Below, piece after piece: positions 6,770 to 14,037 of a stretch of DNA of 32,876 nucleotides. The translations under genes were made by a program, and so were the position numbers. Location: assembly GCA_001772005.1 (NCBI GenBank), contig MERI01000123.1:1-32876 (forward strand), in the 5' to 3' direction. The number at the start of each line of letters is the position of its first letter. The first letter of the stretch is position 1. Under the pieces are notes generated by a model. The model saw only the letters and a list, made by a program, of their open reading frames with translations. It made no database searches and had not been told where the DNA came from. The DNA is from Betaproteobacteria bacterium RIFCSPLOWO2_12_FULL_62_58 (GTDB lineage Bacteria > Pseudomonadota > Gammaproteobacteria > Burkholderiales > SG8-41).

Positions 6770-7750
6770 TCAGTTGATTTTTTTTAAACCGCTTGCCTCG
6801 GCGACTTTCGCCCACTTGGCGATCTCGGCGCGCAAGAACGCAGCAAACTCCTGCGGTGAGCTCGCGACTGGCTCGTTGCCGCTCTTCCTCAGCGTTTCCT
6901 GCACCTCCGGCCTCATCAATGCGCGGCGCGATTCCACATACAGCCGCTGCACGATGTCCGAAGAAGTGCCCGCCGGCGCATATAAGCCATACCACCCCGT
7001 CACTTGGTAACCCGGGAGCGATTCGTTGATAGTCTGCACATTTGGAATCTCGGTAACGCGCTTCGGCCCGGTCACGGCGATAGCGCGCACTTTACCCGAC
7101 CTGGCGTGCGGGAGGACTGCAGCCGTACTGCCGAAGACGAAGTCAATCTCGCCGGTGATAAGCCCGATCACGGAGGCTCCAGCGCCCTTGAAAGGAACGT
7201 GCGTCCAGCGGACACCCGCCATCAACTCGAACAATACGCCTGGCAGATGGGTGCCGCTGCCCGTGCCCGAGGAGCCGTAGTTCAGTTGGCCGGGTCGCGC
7301 CTTCGCCAGCGCGATAAGCTGCTTAACTGTCTTTACCGGCACGGCTGGGTGGCTCGCGAGCACGAATTGCCCGGATGTGAGTTGTGAAATACAGACGAAG
7401 TCCTTCAACGGATCGTATGGGAGCGTCGCGCGCAGGATTGGGTGGATCGACATTTCGGTCGCTGATATGAGCAACGTATAGCCGTCCGGCTGCGCTCTTG
7501 CCACCGTCGCGGCACCTATAGTGGCGGCGGCCCCCGGTCTGTTGTCGACCAAGAACGTGCCGCCGGTCTGCTCGGCCAGATTGTTTGCAAGCAAGCGACC
7601 AACGAAGTCAGTGCCACCGCCCGGCGAGAATGGCGAGATGATGCGAACCGCTTGGGCGGGCCAAACTTGCGCCGCGGCGGGCGCAACCATTACGCACGCG
7701 ACCGAGAGTGCCACCGCGTTAACGATAGCGAGTTCGCGCTTTAGTCTCAT
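6770..7750 (-). CDS. Bug/TctC periplasmic solute-binding protein
   Basis: A complete 326-residue binding protein of the tripartite tricarboxylate transport type. It has a Sec signal peptide (basic MRLKRE start, hydrophobic stretch, cleavage expected after APAAA near residue 27). The mature family motifs are PFSPGGGTDFVGRLLA, VDNRPGAAATIGA, QPDGYTLL, LNYGSSGTGSGTHLPG and HVPFKGAG. The start was set at 7750 to include the signal peptide; GGAG abuts the ATG and GGAA lies further upstream. No permease gene is adjacent, as is usual for Bug proteins encoded far from TctAB. It sits between the nitrilase and the acyl-CoA dehydrogenase on the same strand, so its ligand may be the product or substrate of those enzymes. 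Confidence 0.92.
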   Translation of the reverse strand: MRLKRELAIVNAVALSVACVMVAPAAAQVWPAQAVRIISPFSPGGGTDFVGRLLANNLAEQTGGTFLVDNRPGAAATIGAATVARAQPDGYTLLISATEMSIHPILRATLPYDPLKDFVCISQLTSGQFVLASHPAVPVKTVKQLIALAKARPGQLNYGSSGTGSGTHLPGVLFELMAGVRWTHVPFKGAGASVIGLITGEIDFVFGSTAAVLPHARSGKVRAIAVTGPKRVTEIPNVQTINESLPGYQVTGWYGLYAPAGTSSDIVQRLYVESRRALMRPEVQETLRKSGNEPVASSPQEFAAFLRAEIAKWAKVAEASGLKKIN

Positions 7751-7856
7751 CTCCGAATGTTCCTTGGAGGCGTCAAGAAGGTATTTATATGACGTGGATA
7801 CGTCCAACGCTCGCGAGCATCCACTGGCGTGTTGTGGCAAACCTTGCCGCCACAGC

Positions 7857-8972
7857 CTAAGCCGTGTGCTTTGATCGCAGGCGATCGGCCAAATTGTCGG
7901 CCGGCTCGCGCCTAGCGACAGTTGAAGACTCACCGGCGCGCGCCAAATCCCCCGTCCCACCATCCCCCGTGGCCGCGTCCGCTTCCTGTTCTCTCCGGTC
8001 AATCGCCAAGCGCCGCTGGAAGATCTGGGGAACACGGTCGTTCAGGACGAGGGTAAATACATCGGCCCGGTTATAGTGGCCTGCGAAGTCGTGCGTCACC
8101 TTCGCAAGAACGCAGTCTTCTAAATCGACGTCGGCATAAAGTATGCCCTCTTCAGGCCCCATAGGGCCGGCAAGCACTCGGGTATCAGGTCCGATGATTG
8201 ACGACCCACCGCTGAGTTCTGGATTTGCCAGGAACTCACGATCCTCTGGCGTGTAGGCTAGAACCTCCTTCATTTCGTCGCTGACGGTACCGCAGGCGTT
8301 TATCACGAAAGCCTTGGACATAAAAGCAAAAGAGCGCCCGGTTACGAGCCCACGGTCGGATCGCGGAAGTGACGAGCGGCCGGGTAAGCTAGGCCAGCTT
8401 GCAACATGGATAGCTGTCTCCTCGGCAATAAGCGCGAAAATCGCCAACGGGTTCGAGTTCTCACCGCAGACGAGGCCGCTAATTCTCCCGTACGCACTGT
8501 CGAAAGCCCGTAGCGTGTCACCGCGGCCCCCGGTGTGCACCAGCCGCTCGCCGACCGTCGGCACCAGCTTTTGGTGCTTCCCGAGAATTTGTCCATTGGG
8601 AGCGAGGAACAACTGACTATTAAACAATGTGCCAAACGTGCCAGGCCGTTTCTCGCATAGACCCATCACGACATAGGCGCCTGCCTGGCGTGCGGCGTCG
8701 GCCAACGCATCAGTCGCCGGCGATGGTATCTCTACCGAGTTCTTAAAGAGCTCTGTAGCTAACCGCCGGGCCTGCTTAGTAGTAGTGGGATGGAAGTGGT
8801 ACCAAAGTGGGTGCCCGGGAACGAAGCCCTCGGGGAACCCAATGACTTTAGCACCTGCAGCGCCCGCTTCTCGGATGAGCCGGCATGCCTTCTCGACGGT
8901 TGCCTCGCGGTTAAGAAAGACCGACGAAGCTTGAACGGCAGCCAATCGAATTTTCGGATACGTGTCGCCCAT
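7857..8972 (-). CDS. nitrilase (aliphatic/aryl nitrilase branch)
   Basis: This 371-residue carbon-nitrogen hydrolase carries the full catalytic set of branch 1 nitrilases. These are Glu48 in FPEGF, Lys135 in GKHQKLVPTVGER (with Glu142 in GER as the usual second glutamate), and the nucleophile Cys169 in LVCGENSNPL. Nitrilases convert R-CN to the carboxylic acid and ammonia. The start is supported by GGAGG eight bases upstream (8980-8984). The last ~50 residues are charged and low in complexity (EQEADAATGDGGTGD), as is common in the C-tails of these filament-forming enzymes. It heads the minus-strand run with the Bug protein and acyl-CoA dehydrogenase. The actual nitrile is unknown; cyanide hydratase activity cannot be excluded. 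Confidence 0.9.
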   Translation of the reverse strand: MGDTYPKIRLAAVQASSVFLNREATVEKACRLIREAGAAGAKVIGFPEGFVPGHPLWYHFHPTTTKQARRLATELFKNSVEIPSPATDALADAARQAGAYVVMGLCEKRPGTFGTLFNSQLFLAPNGQILGKHQKLVPTVGERLVHTGGRGDTLRAFDSAYGRISGLVCGENSNPLAIFALIAEETAIHVASWPSLPGRSSLPRSDRGLVTGRSFAFMSKAFVINACGTVSDEMKEVLAYTPEDREFLANPELSGGSSIIGPDTRVLAGPMGPEEGILYADVDLEDCVLAKVTHDFAGHYNRADVFTLVLNDRVPQIFQRRLAIDRREQEADAATGDGGTGDLARAGESSTVARREPADNLADRLRSKHTA

Positions 8973-9260
8973 TACAGCGCCTCCACTACGTTGATTAACG
9001 CAAAAATCACACAGCGCCTGTCACCGAGGACGGTAAGCTTCAGATCAGCACCCGCTTCTTGAGCAAGCTCAATACTGAATACTTGCGTGGTGAGCTAGCG
9101 GTTAGCCACCATCGTTTCACAGCCACGGGGGATTTGCAAGTTAATGTATCGGGCCAGCACATATTGCACGGAGAGAGATCGCCGGGCGTTTTCCCCAAGT
9201 GGAGCGTAAGGGCATCGCTGAGTTTGGCCGCCACCGAGGTTAGGCTGGTGGCGAAAAACA
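8973..9260. other. intergenic stretch with weak coding potential
   Basis: A minus-strand frame of 74 codons (9264-9040) begins with ATGATG overlapping the stop of the 63-codon frame described next. Its sequence (for example LTSVAAKLSDALTLHLGKTP) is not one I recognise. The nitrilase ribosome site lies at 8980-8984 and its promoter must lie further upstream in this stretch; none is clear by eye. Confidence 0.35.
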
Positions 9261-9449
9261 TCATGCTATTTTTGTGACCACGAACTTCATTGAGTTGCTC
9301 GGATTGAAGACGCGCAACGCATAGGCAAAAACGCGACGCGGGCTATCGGGGTCTTCGTCGAACGGCTCGTAGCAGGTTCGACTCGGCACAATCGCCTTCC
9401 AACGGGCGTCGGCGTAGCCGAGGAACACCCGGGTTAGCTTCGGAACTGG
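9261..9449 (-). pseudogene. unidentified C-terminal protein fragment
   Basis: The minus-strand frame between stops reads KLTRVFLGYADARWKAIVPS, then RTCYEPFDEDPDSPRRVFAY and ALRVFNPSNSMKFVVTK. The amino-acid mix (aromatic-rich, balanced charge) looks like real protein, unlike the arginine-rich antisense frames around it, but it has no start codon or ribosome site. I cannot name the family. A decayed gene end is more likely than a small intact gene. Confidence 0.35.
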
Positions 9450-9753
9450 CTAGAAGGAAATACTGCTCGCGTGCGCCCATGATAGCCGGTGAAGTAGCCG
9501 AGTCAATCGCTCCCGCAGCGCGGTAGAAGCGCTATCGGTAAATGCGATGCAGCCTCTCGACACGCCAGCGCTTAAGGCACTGGTGAGCGGTATCGATGCT
9601 AAGATTCGGGTGCAAAACCTGCCGGAACAGAAGAAGAGGAGGCAGAATTAGTTCTGCGGTTTCACGCCCTAATTCCTGCAATGATGATACATTCGAACCA
9701 TCCGCAGCGAGGTTTGCATTCCACGCACTCCGAATCCGAAAGGGCAGTTCAGC
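9450..9753. other. gap upstream of the AhpD-like gene; no gene recognised
   Basis: A 34-codon plus-strand frame from the second ATG near 9547 (MQPLDTPALKALVSGIDAKI, ending KKRRQN) is too short to judge. A purine-rich GAAGAAGAGGAGGCAG stretch (9631-9646) looks like a ribosome site but no start follows at the right distance. The promoter of the downstream gene is presumably here; I see no clear consensus. Confidence 0.35.
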
Positions 9754-11160
9754 ATGGCTTATGAAGTAAGGGTTCCCATGATAGACACGCAAGCGGCGAC
9801 GGGCGAGATCGCCCGCTACTTCGAAGCTTGCACGATGTTTCGCGGACGCGTCGCAAATTCCGCCCGCGTGTGGGGGCACATCCCGTACATCGCCAAGTTC
9901 TATTTGCTCGCCAGCATTCTGCCACAACGCGAAGGTGCAGGCACGGTGCTCTCCAGCAAGATCAAGGAAATGGCCGTCCTCAAGACCAGTCACGTCAATA
10001 GCTGCGCGTATTGAATTGCCCATAACACGGCGCTTGGTCAAGCGTCAGGCATCACGGAAGAGCAGGTGCTGGAACTCGCTTCGAGCGATTATCTCACCTC
10101 TGCGCATTTTTCTCCGCGTGAGCGCGCGGCGGTGCTGTGGGCCGAAAATGTCGCGAAGAACACGGCGCGCGAACGCGACGACGTCTATGCCGCGGTAAAA
10201 CAGCATTTCACCGACGCGGAGCTCGTCGAACTGACAGACGTTTGCGGTGTGTTCGCAGTATCCAACCGTTTCCAGGACACGATGCGCCTGCCGATCGAAG
10301 AGCAGGGCGAAATCAACAAGATCAAGTCGTCAATACGCGCGGACCCCAACCGCATCAAAGCGTTTCTCGAGATGCTGATCGAGACCTGGCCGAAGGAGTT
10401 TCCCTCTCCGTCCAGCATAGACCGAACCGGCGAGACTGCCGCCGGCAGCGCATCGACGGCGCCGGCCAGAAAATTGACCGTCAATACGATGCCCGCCTAT
10501 AGCGTACCCCGCGTGCCCCTACTGGACGCCGAGACCGCGCCGGTCGAGTCCGCCCGTTTTCTGTCCTCAACGCGGCCGCTGCTCGGCGGCGTAAGCAACG
10601 CGTTTCGCGTCTGGGCGCACAGTCCTCATGTCGCCAAGCTGTTCCTTCCCTACCAGATCTCACTCGAGCGGGAAGGAGCGGGCAGCATATTGCAGACGCC
10701 GCTCAAGCTGCTGGTGCTCATCCGCACTGCCCACCTGAATGCCGCGACGTACTCGCTGGCACATCGCACGGCGCTGGGCCGTGCGGCGGGAATCGCGGAA
10801 GAGCGGCTAGCGGCGCTGGGCGCTGAAGATTGTATCGCTTCGCCTCTCTTTTCCCCGCGGGAACGCGCTGCCCTAGTGTGGGCCGAGCACGTAGCCGACA
10901 ACACTGCCAAACGCCGCGAGGATATTTTCGACGACCTGAAAAAGCACTTTGCCGTGGCGGAGATCGTCGAACTCACCGGCTCCTGCGCGATGGGCAACCG
11001 GCTCGACTTGGTGCACAACGCGCTGTGCGTTCCGCTCGAGAGCCCGGCCGAGATCGAAGCGCTCAATCGTTCCGTGCGCCTGGATCCAACACGGATCAAG
11101 ACTTACTTCGAAACGCTGCTCGCCGACTGGCCGCGGGAATTTCCTGTCTGTCGTTCGTAA
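9754..11160 (+). CDS. two-domain AhpD/carboxymuconolactone-decarboxylase-fold protein with in-frame UGA at the redox motif; candidate selenoprotein
   Basis: Read through one TGA (10012-10014, codon 87), this frame is open for 468 sense codons plus the UGA. Each half is an AhpD-like helical domain (res ~1-160 and ~246-468), with matching landmarks FRGRVANSARVWGHIPYIAK / GGVSNAFRVWAHSPHVAK, QREGAG / EREGAG, SPRERAAVLWAE / SPRERAALVWAE. AhpD-family enzymes use a CxxC-x-x-H motif for peroxidase or disulfide chemistry. Here domain 1 reads HVNSCAY-UGA-IAHNTALG, so UGA replaces the second cysteine, giving CxxU if decoded as selenocysteine. In domain 2 the motif is HLNAATYSLAHRTALG, with both redox residues lost (Ala331, Ser334). 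A hairpin suited to a bacterial SECIS follows the UGA. The ribosome site is weak (AGGG at 9740). Alternatively a TGC-to-TGA or TGT-to-TGA nonsense mutation has split the gene. It is divergent from the nitrilase and lies inside the island. Confidence 0.65.
10029..10046 (+). promoter_or_regulatory. SECIS-like hairpin downstream of the in-frame UGA
   Basis: GGCGCTT-GGTC-AAGCGTC forms seven base pairs (one G-U) closing a GGUC tetraloop. The loop starts 22 bases after the UGA, inside the 16-37 base range usual for bacterial SECIS loops, and has G in its first two positions. The E. coli fdhF SECIS loop (AGGUCU) contains the same GGUC. There is no bulged U like that of fdhF. Selenocysteine insertion is inferred, not shown. 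Confidence 0.45.
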
Positions 11161-11484
11161 TAAAACCCATTTGCTTCGCGCTAAATCGACTCGCTGCTAT
11201 CTGTGAGCGTTACAATGAGCGATGAATACCAAACCGCCAGAAGAGCTATATGGAAGCGGTAACGAGTTTTCTTCCGGACTGCTCTTGCTTTGCTCGGAAC
11301 TTACTCGATCGGTTGAACTCATCTCTCTGTTTTCTCCATTTCCTATACCCGGCCCGTAATTGTGCTCCGCAAAAATAGGGTCAATGCGAAGTTGACTGCA
11401 TTTTCGGTGCAGGCTAGCTGTGGCATGATGAGCACGTGGTCGTGCTCACAAGGATTGGCGATTTGAGAGCTTCGTCTGATTCAG
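11161..11484. other. gap before the right island repeat; IS-end word and hairpin
   Basis: No gene is recognised. The word TGTGCTCCGCAAAAAT (11361-11376) repeats one end of the IS-related segment at 3860. An 8-bp stem (TGAGCACG/CGTGCTCA, loop TGGT) lies at 11429-11448. A 15-codon frame at 11215 (MSDEYQTARRAIWKR) may be a gene relic but is too short to name. Confidence 0.4.
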
Positions 11485-11648
11485 CCTTGCGTCAGTTTTG
11501 TGTCAGCCCGTTGAGCGCTGTTGAACATTGTTGAGCAAATCGGCACAGCGAACGCATGGACGTAACATATTGAATGATAAATAATCCCAAACGACTACCC
11601 TGGATGGGGTGCCGGTGGTCGTGAGTTCAAATCTCACCGCCCCGACCA
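11485..11648 (+). repeat. 164-bp direct repeat, copy 2 (putative att-bearing island end)
   Basis: Same sequence as 1880-2043, offset by 9605 bases, two mismatches. TTGCGTCAG at 11487 and TTGTGTCAG at 11498 are followed by GTTGA at 11510, 11520 and 11530, then the tRNA-Pro 3' half. What follows the CCA differs from copy 1, as expected for two separate integration junctions. Confidence 0.85.
11604..11648 (+). other. tRNA-Pro(GGG) 3' half, probable attachment-site core, copy 2
   Basis: Identical to 1999-2043: anticodon loop ATGGGGT, T arm GTGAG-TTCAAAT-CTCAC, acceptor CGCCCCG, A, CCA. No 5' half precedes it, so it is not an expressed tRNA. It marks the right boundary of the 9.6-kb segment. Confidence 0.75.
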
Positions 11649-11682
11649 ATTCTTCCGACACCTCAAGCCAACGGTTGGCAGT

Positions 11683-11704
11683 TTGGCAGGCCAAGGCCTG
11701 CCAA
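11683..11704. repeat. strong inverted repeat downstream of att copy 2
   Basis: Arms TTGGCAGGCC and GGCCTGCCAA pair perfectly over ten bases around AA. There is no U-run after it, so a simple rho-independent terminator is unlikely. It stands 84 bases before the next gene's start and could be an operator or a stem at the element junction. Confidence 0.5.
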
Positions 11705-11787
11705 CATTCCCTGTTTGTAGTCCAAATGCAAAGGGCATGGTGAGATAGCTTCCAAGGCAGCGGCAAGACATTGTGTGGAGGAACAAG

Positions 11788-12873
11788 GTGCAACGAAAAG
11801 AACTCGGCATCGCGGTAGTGGGCTCGGGCAGGATAGGCACGCTGCGCGCGCGCCTCGCGGCAAGACACCCGGCGGTCAAGTTTCTAGCGGTATCCGATCT
11901 CGATCCTGGCCGCGCGCGCGCGTTGGCGGAACAGACTGGCGCCGACTTTCACAGTGGTGACAACGACGAGGCCATCTCCCGCCCGGAAGTAACCGCGGTG
12001 TTCGTGTCGACCCCGGAGGGCGAACACGTCGCGCCTATACGCAAGGCGCTGGAGCTCGGCAAGCCGGTGCTGGTGGAAAAGCCGATCGCGCTAACGCTCA
12101 AGGATGCCGACGACGTCCTCGCAACGCTCAAGGAAACCGGCGGAGAATTACGCGTCGGCTACAGCCGCCGCTACAAGGAGTGTTTCCTGCGCGGCAAGGA
12201 GCAGGTTGAGCAGGGGCGACTGGGCACGATCATTGGCGGCACTGCGCGCGTCTACAACTCTCGGGCGCAGGCGTTCAATATTCTCAAGCGCGATCCGCAT
12301 GCGACACCGGTGCTGGACGTGCTCACCTATTACGTCGATCTCCTCTGCTGGTACATGGAGGGTAATCCGCCGGTGGAAGTCGTCGCGCGCGGGCGCAGCG
12401 GCATCATTTTCAAGCCGGCGGGGTATGGCGCCGACGACATGACCTGGGCCATCGTCACGTTCGCCGACGGCGCCATCGTCAACTTCGGCGTGAGCTATGC
12501 ATTGCCCACACACTACCCGGCGCAGGGACAATCGGATCGAGTGGAGCTGCTCGGCTCCGGCGGCGCCATGATCATCGACGATGACCACCTGGATCACCTG
12601 CTGTACACGGAGAAGGGTGTCCCGCACGGGTACATGCCCGATCATCAGGTCAAAATGGCGTTTCTGGGCGCCAACACTCCAGGCGAGTGGGCGGTCGGCA
12701 GCTTCTGGGGGCCGATGGGCAACGAAACCCGCGCCTGGCTCGATTATCTCGCTACCGGCAGCCCCAGCCTGCACACTACGCCGGAGCAGGCGCGCATTAA
12801 TCTGGAGACCACTATCGCCATCGAACGCGCGGCTGCGACCGGCAAGCCGGTCCGGCTGCCGCTCGAAACCTGA
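11788..12873 (+). CDS. Gfo/Idh/MocA-family NAD(P)-dependent oxidoreductase (paralogue B)
   Basis: This 361-residue oxidoreductase is very like the protein at 4207-5289. It has a Rossmann motif GIAVVGSGRIGTLRAR, PVLVEKPIAL, GYSRRYKE, ARVYNSRAQA and a C-terminal substrate domain. As in paralogue A, the D-x-G-x-H-x-x-D catalytic block reads DVLTYYVD, with Tyr for His. The GTG at 11788 is preferred over one 15 bases earlier because GGAGG (11777-11781) stands six bases before it. It begins 139 bases after the right island repeat and is followed by guaC after 32 bases, so it may be cotranscribed with core genes. Its substrate is unknown. The two copies flanking one island end suggest duplication or independent acquisition. 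Confidence 0.85.
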   Translation: MQRKELGIAVVGSGRIGTLRARLAARHPAVKFLAVSDLDPGRARALAEQTGADFHSGDNDEAISRPEVTAVFVSTPEGEHVAPIRKALELGKPVLVEKPIALTLKDADDVLATLKETGGELRVGYSRRYKECFLRGKEQVEQGRLGTIIGGTARVYNSRAQAFNILKRDPHATPVLDVLTYYVDLLCWYMEGNPPVEVVARGRSGIIFKPAGYGADDMTWAIVTFADGAIVNFGVSYALPTHYPAQGQSDRVELLGSGGAMIIDDDHLDHLLYTEKGVPHGYMPDHQVKMAFLGANTPGEWAVGSFWGPMGNETRAWLDYLATGSPSLHTTPEQARINLETTIAIERAAATGKPVRLPLET

Positions 12874-12905
12874 TGGAACTGTTCACCCGCTAACGGCTGT
12901 TCACC

Positions 12906-13946
12906 ATGCACATTGACCGGGACATCAAGCTCGACTTCAAGGACGTTCTGATCCGTCCCAAACGCTCGGCACTCCCGTCGCGCGCGGAAGTCGATATCCA
13001 CCGCGAGTTTGTTTTCAAGCATTCGCAGCACCGGTTTCACGGCATCCCGATCATCGCTGCGAACATGGATACGACCGGCACTTTTGAAATGGCGCGCGCG
13101 CTTGCGCCGTTCGATCTGTCGGCGGCATTGCACAAGCACTACGGCGAGAACGAGGTGGTGGCGTTCTTTGGCTCGCTCAAGGTGAAGTCGAGCGCGTTTT
13201 ATTCGATGGGCATCACCAAAAGCGACCGCGAGAAGTTCGACCGCGTGATGCAGCGAGCCGGCGCAGCGATCGAATACGTGTGCATCGACGTTGCCAACGG
13301 GTATACGGAAGGCTTCGTCAAGTTTGTCGGGAAGTTCCGCCTGACCTATCCGAAACTCACTGTCATGGCGGGCAATGTCGTCACTGGTGAGATGACCGAG
13401 GAACTGATTCTTTCCGGCGCTGACATCGTCAAGGTCGGCATCGGGCCCGGTTCGGTGTGCACCACGCGCAGCATGACCGGTGTGGGCTATCCGCAGTTGT
13501 CGGCCGTTATCGAATGCGCGGACGCCGCGCACGGCCTCGGCGGCCGAATCTGTGCCGACGGCGGCTGCACCACGCCGGGCGATCTCGCCAAAGCGTTTGG
13601 TGGCGGGGCGGACTTCGTGATGCTGGGAGGCATGCTGGCCGGCCACGCGGAATGCGCCGGCGATGTCATCGAAAAGGACGGCAAGCAATACAAGCGCTTC
13701 TACGGCATGAGTTCGCGCACCGCGATGGAGAAATACGCCGGCGGAGTTGCCGAATACCGCGCGTCGGAGGGCAAAGAAGTGCTGGTGGAGTATCGAGGTC
13801 CGGTCGCCGGCACCGTGCAGGAAATTCTGGGCGGCGTGCGTTCGGCCTGTACCTACGTTGGCGCGCGTCAATTAAAGGAACTTACCAAGCGAACTACATT
13901 TGTGCGCGTGGGATTGCAGGCGAACGACGTCTTCGACAAGGATTGA
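12906..13946 (+). CDS. guaC: GMP reductase
   Basis: This 346-residue TIM-barrel enzyme reduces GMP to IMP with NADPH and release of ammonia, in purine interconversion. It matches the E. coli-type GuaC in length and motifs: [13 protein letters not shown] at the N-terminus, [15 protein letters not shown], the phosphate/catalytic loop [10 protein letters not shown] with the nucleophile Cys, [22 protein letters not shown] and the C-terminal flap [15 protein letters not shown]. The GMP-reductase rather than IMP-dehydrogenase identity is supported by the short length without CBS domains and by the AANMDTTGT signature. It follows the Gfo/Idh gene closely. No purine-repressor site is evident. Confidence 0.95.
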   Translation: MHIDRDIKLDFKDVLIRPKRSALPSRAEVDIHREFVFKHSQHRFHGIPIIAANMDTTGTFEMARALAPFDLSAALHKHYGENEVVAFFGSLKVKSSAFYSMGITKSDREKFDRVMQRAGAAIEYVCIDVANGYTEGFVKFVGKFRLTYPKLTVMAGNVVTGEMTEELILSGADIVKVGIGPGSVCTTRSMTGVGYPQLSAVIECADAAHGLGGRICADGGCTTPGDLAKAFGGGADFVMLGGMLAGHAECAGDVIEKDGKQYKRFYGMSSRTAMEKYAGGVAEYRASEGKEVLVEYRGPVAGTVQEILGGVRSACTYVGARQLKELTKRTTFVRVGLQANDVFDKD

Positions 13947-14037
13947 CCGTCACTCTCTGCGGATACCGGCAGGTGCGGGTTTAAACGCGGCGGCATCGCG
14001 CGTCGATGCAACCGCGATGTGGGAGGAGGCAAATGAG

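Noticed and set aside
10066..11160. Independent gene starting at an internal GTG after the TGA
   Set aside because: The frame is continuous with the upstream 86 codons, the restart lacks a ribosome site, and starting there would cut domain 1 just after its redox motif.
12148..12774. A 208-codon open frame antisense to Gfo/Idh paralogue B
   Set aside because: The sense strand encodes conserved motifs; the opposite frame corresponds to the similar antisense frame over paralogue A and merely reflects their homology and base composition.
12744..13871. A 375-codon open frame antisense to guaC
   Set aside because: The sense strand encodes canonical GMP reductase; the antisense frame is a composition artefact.
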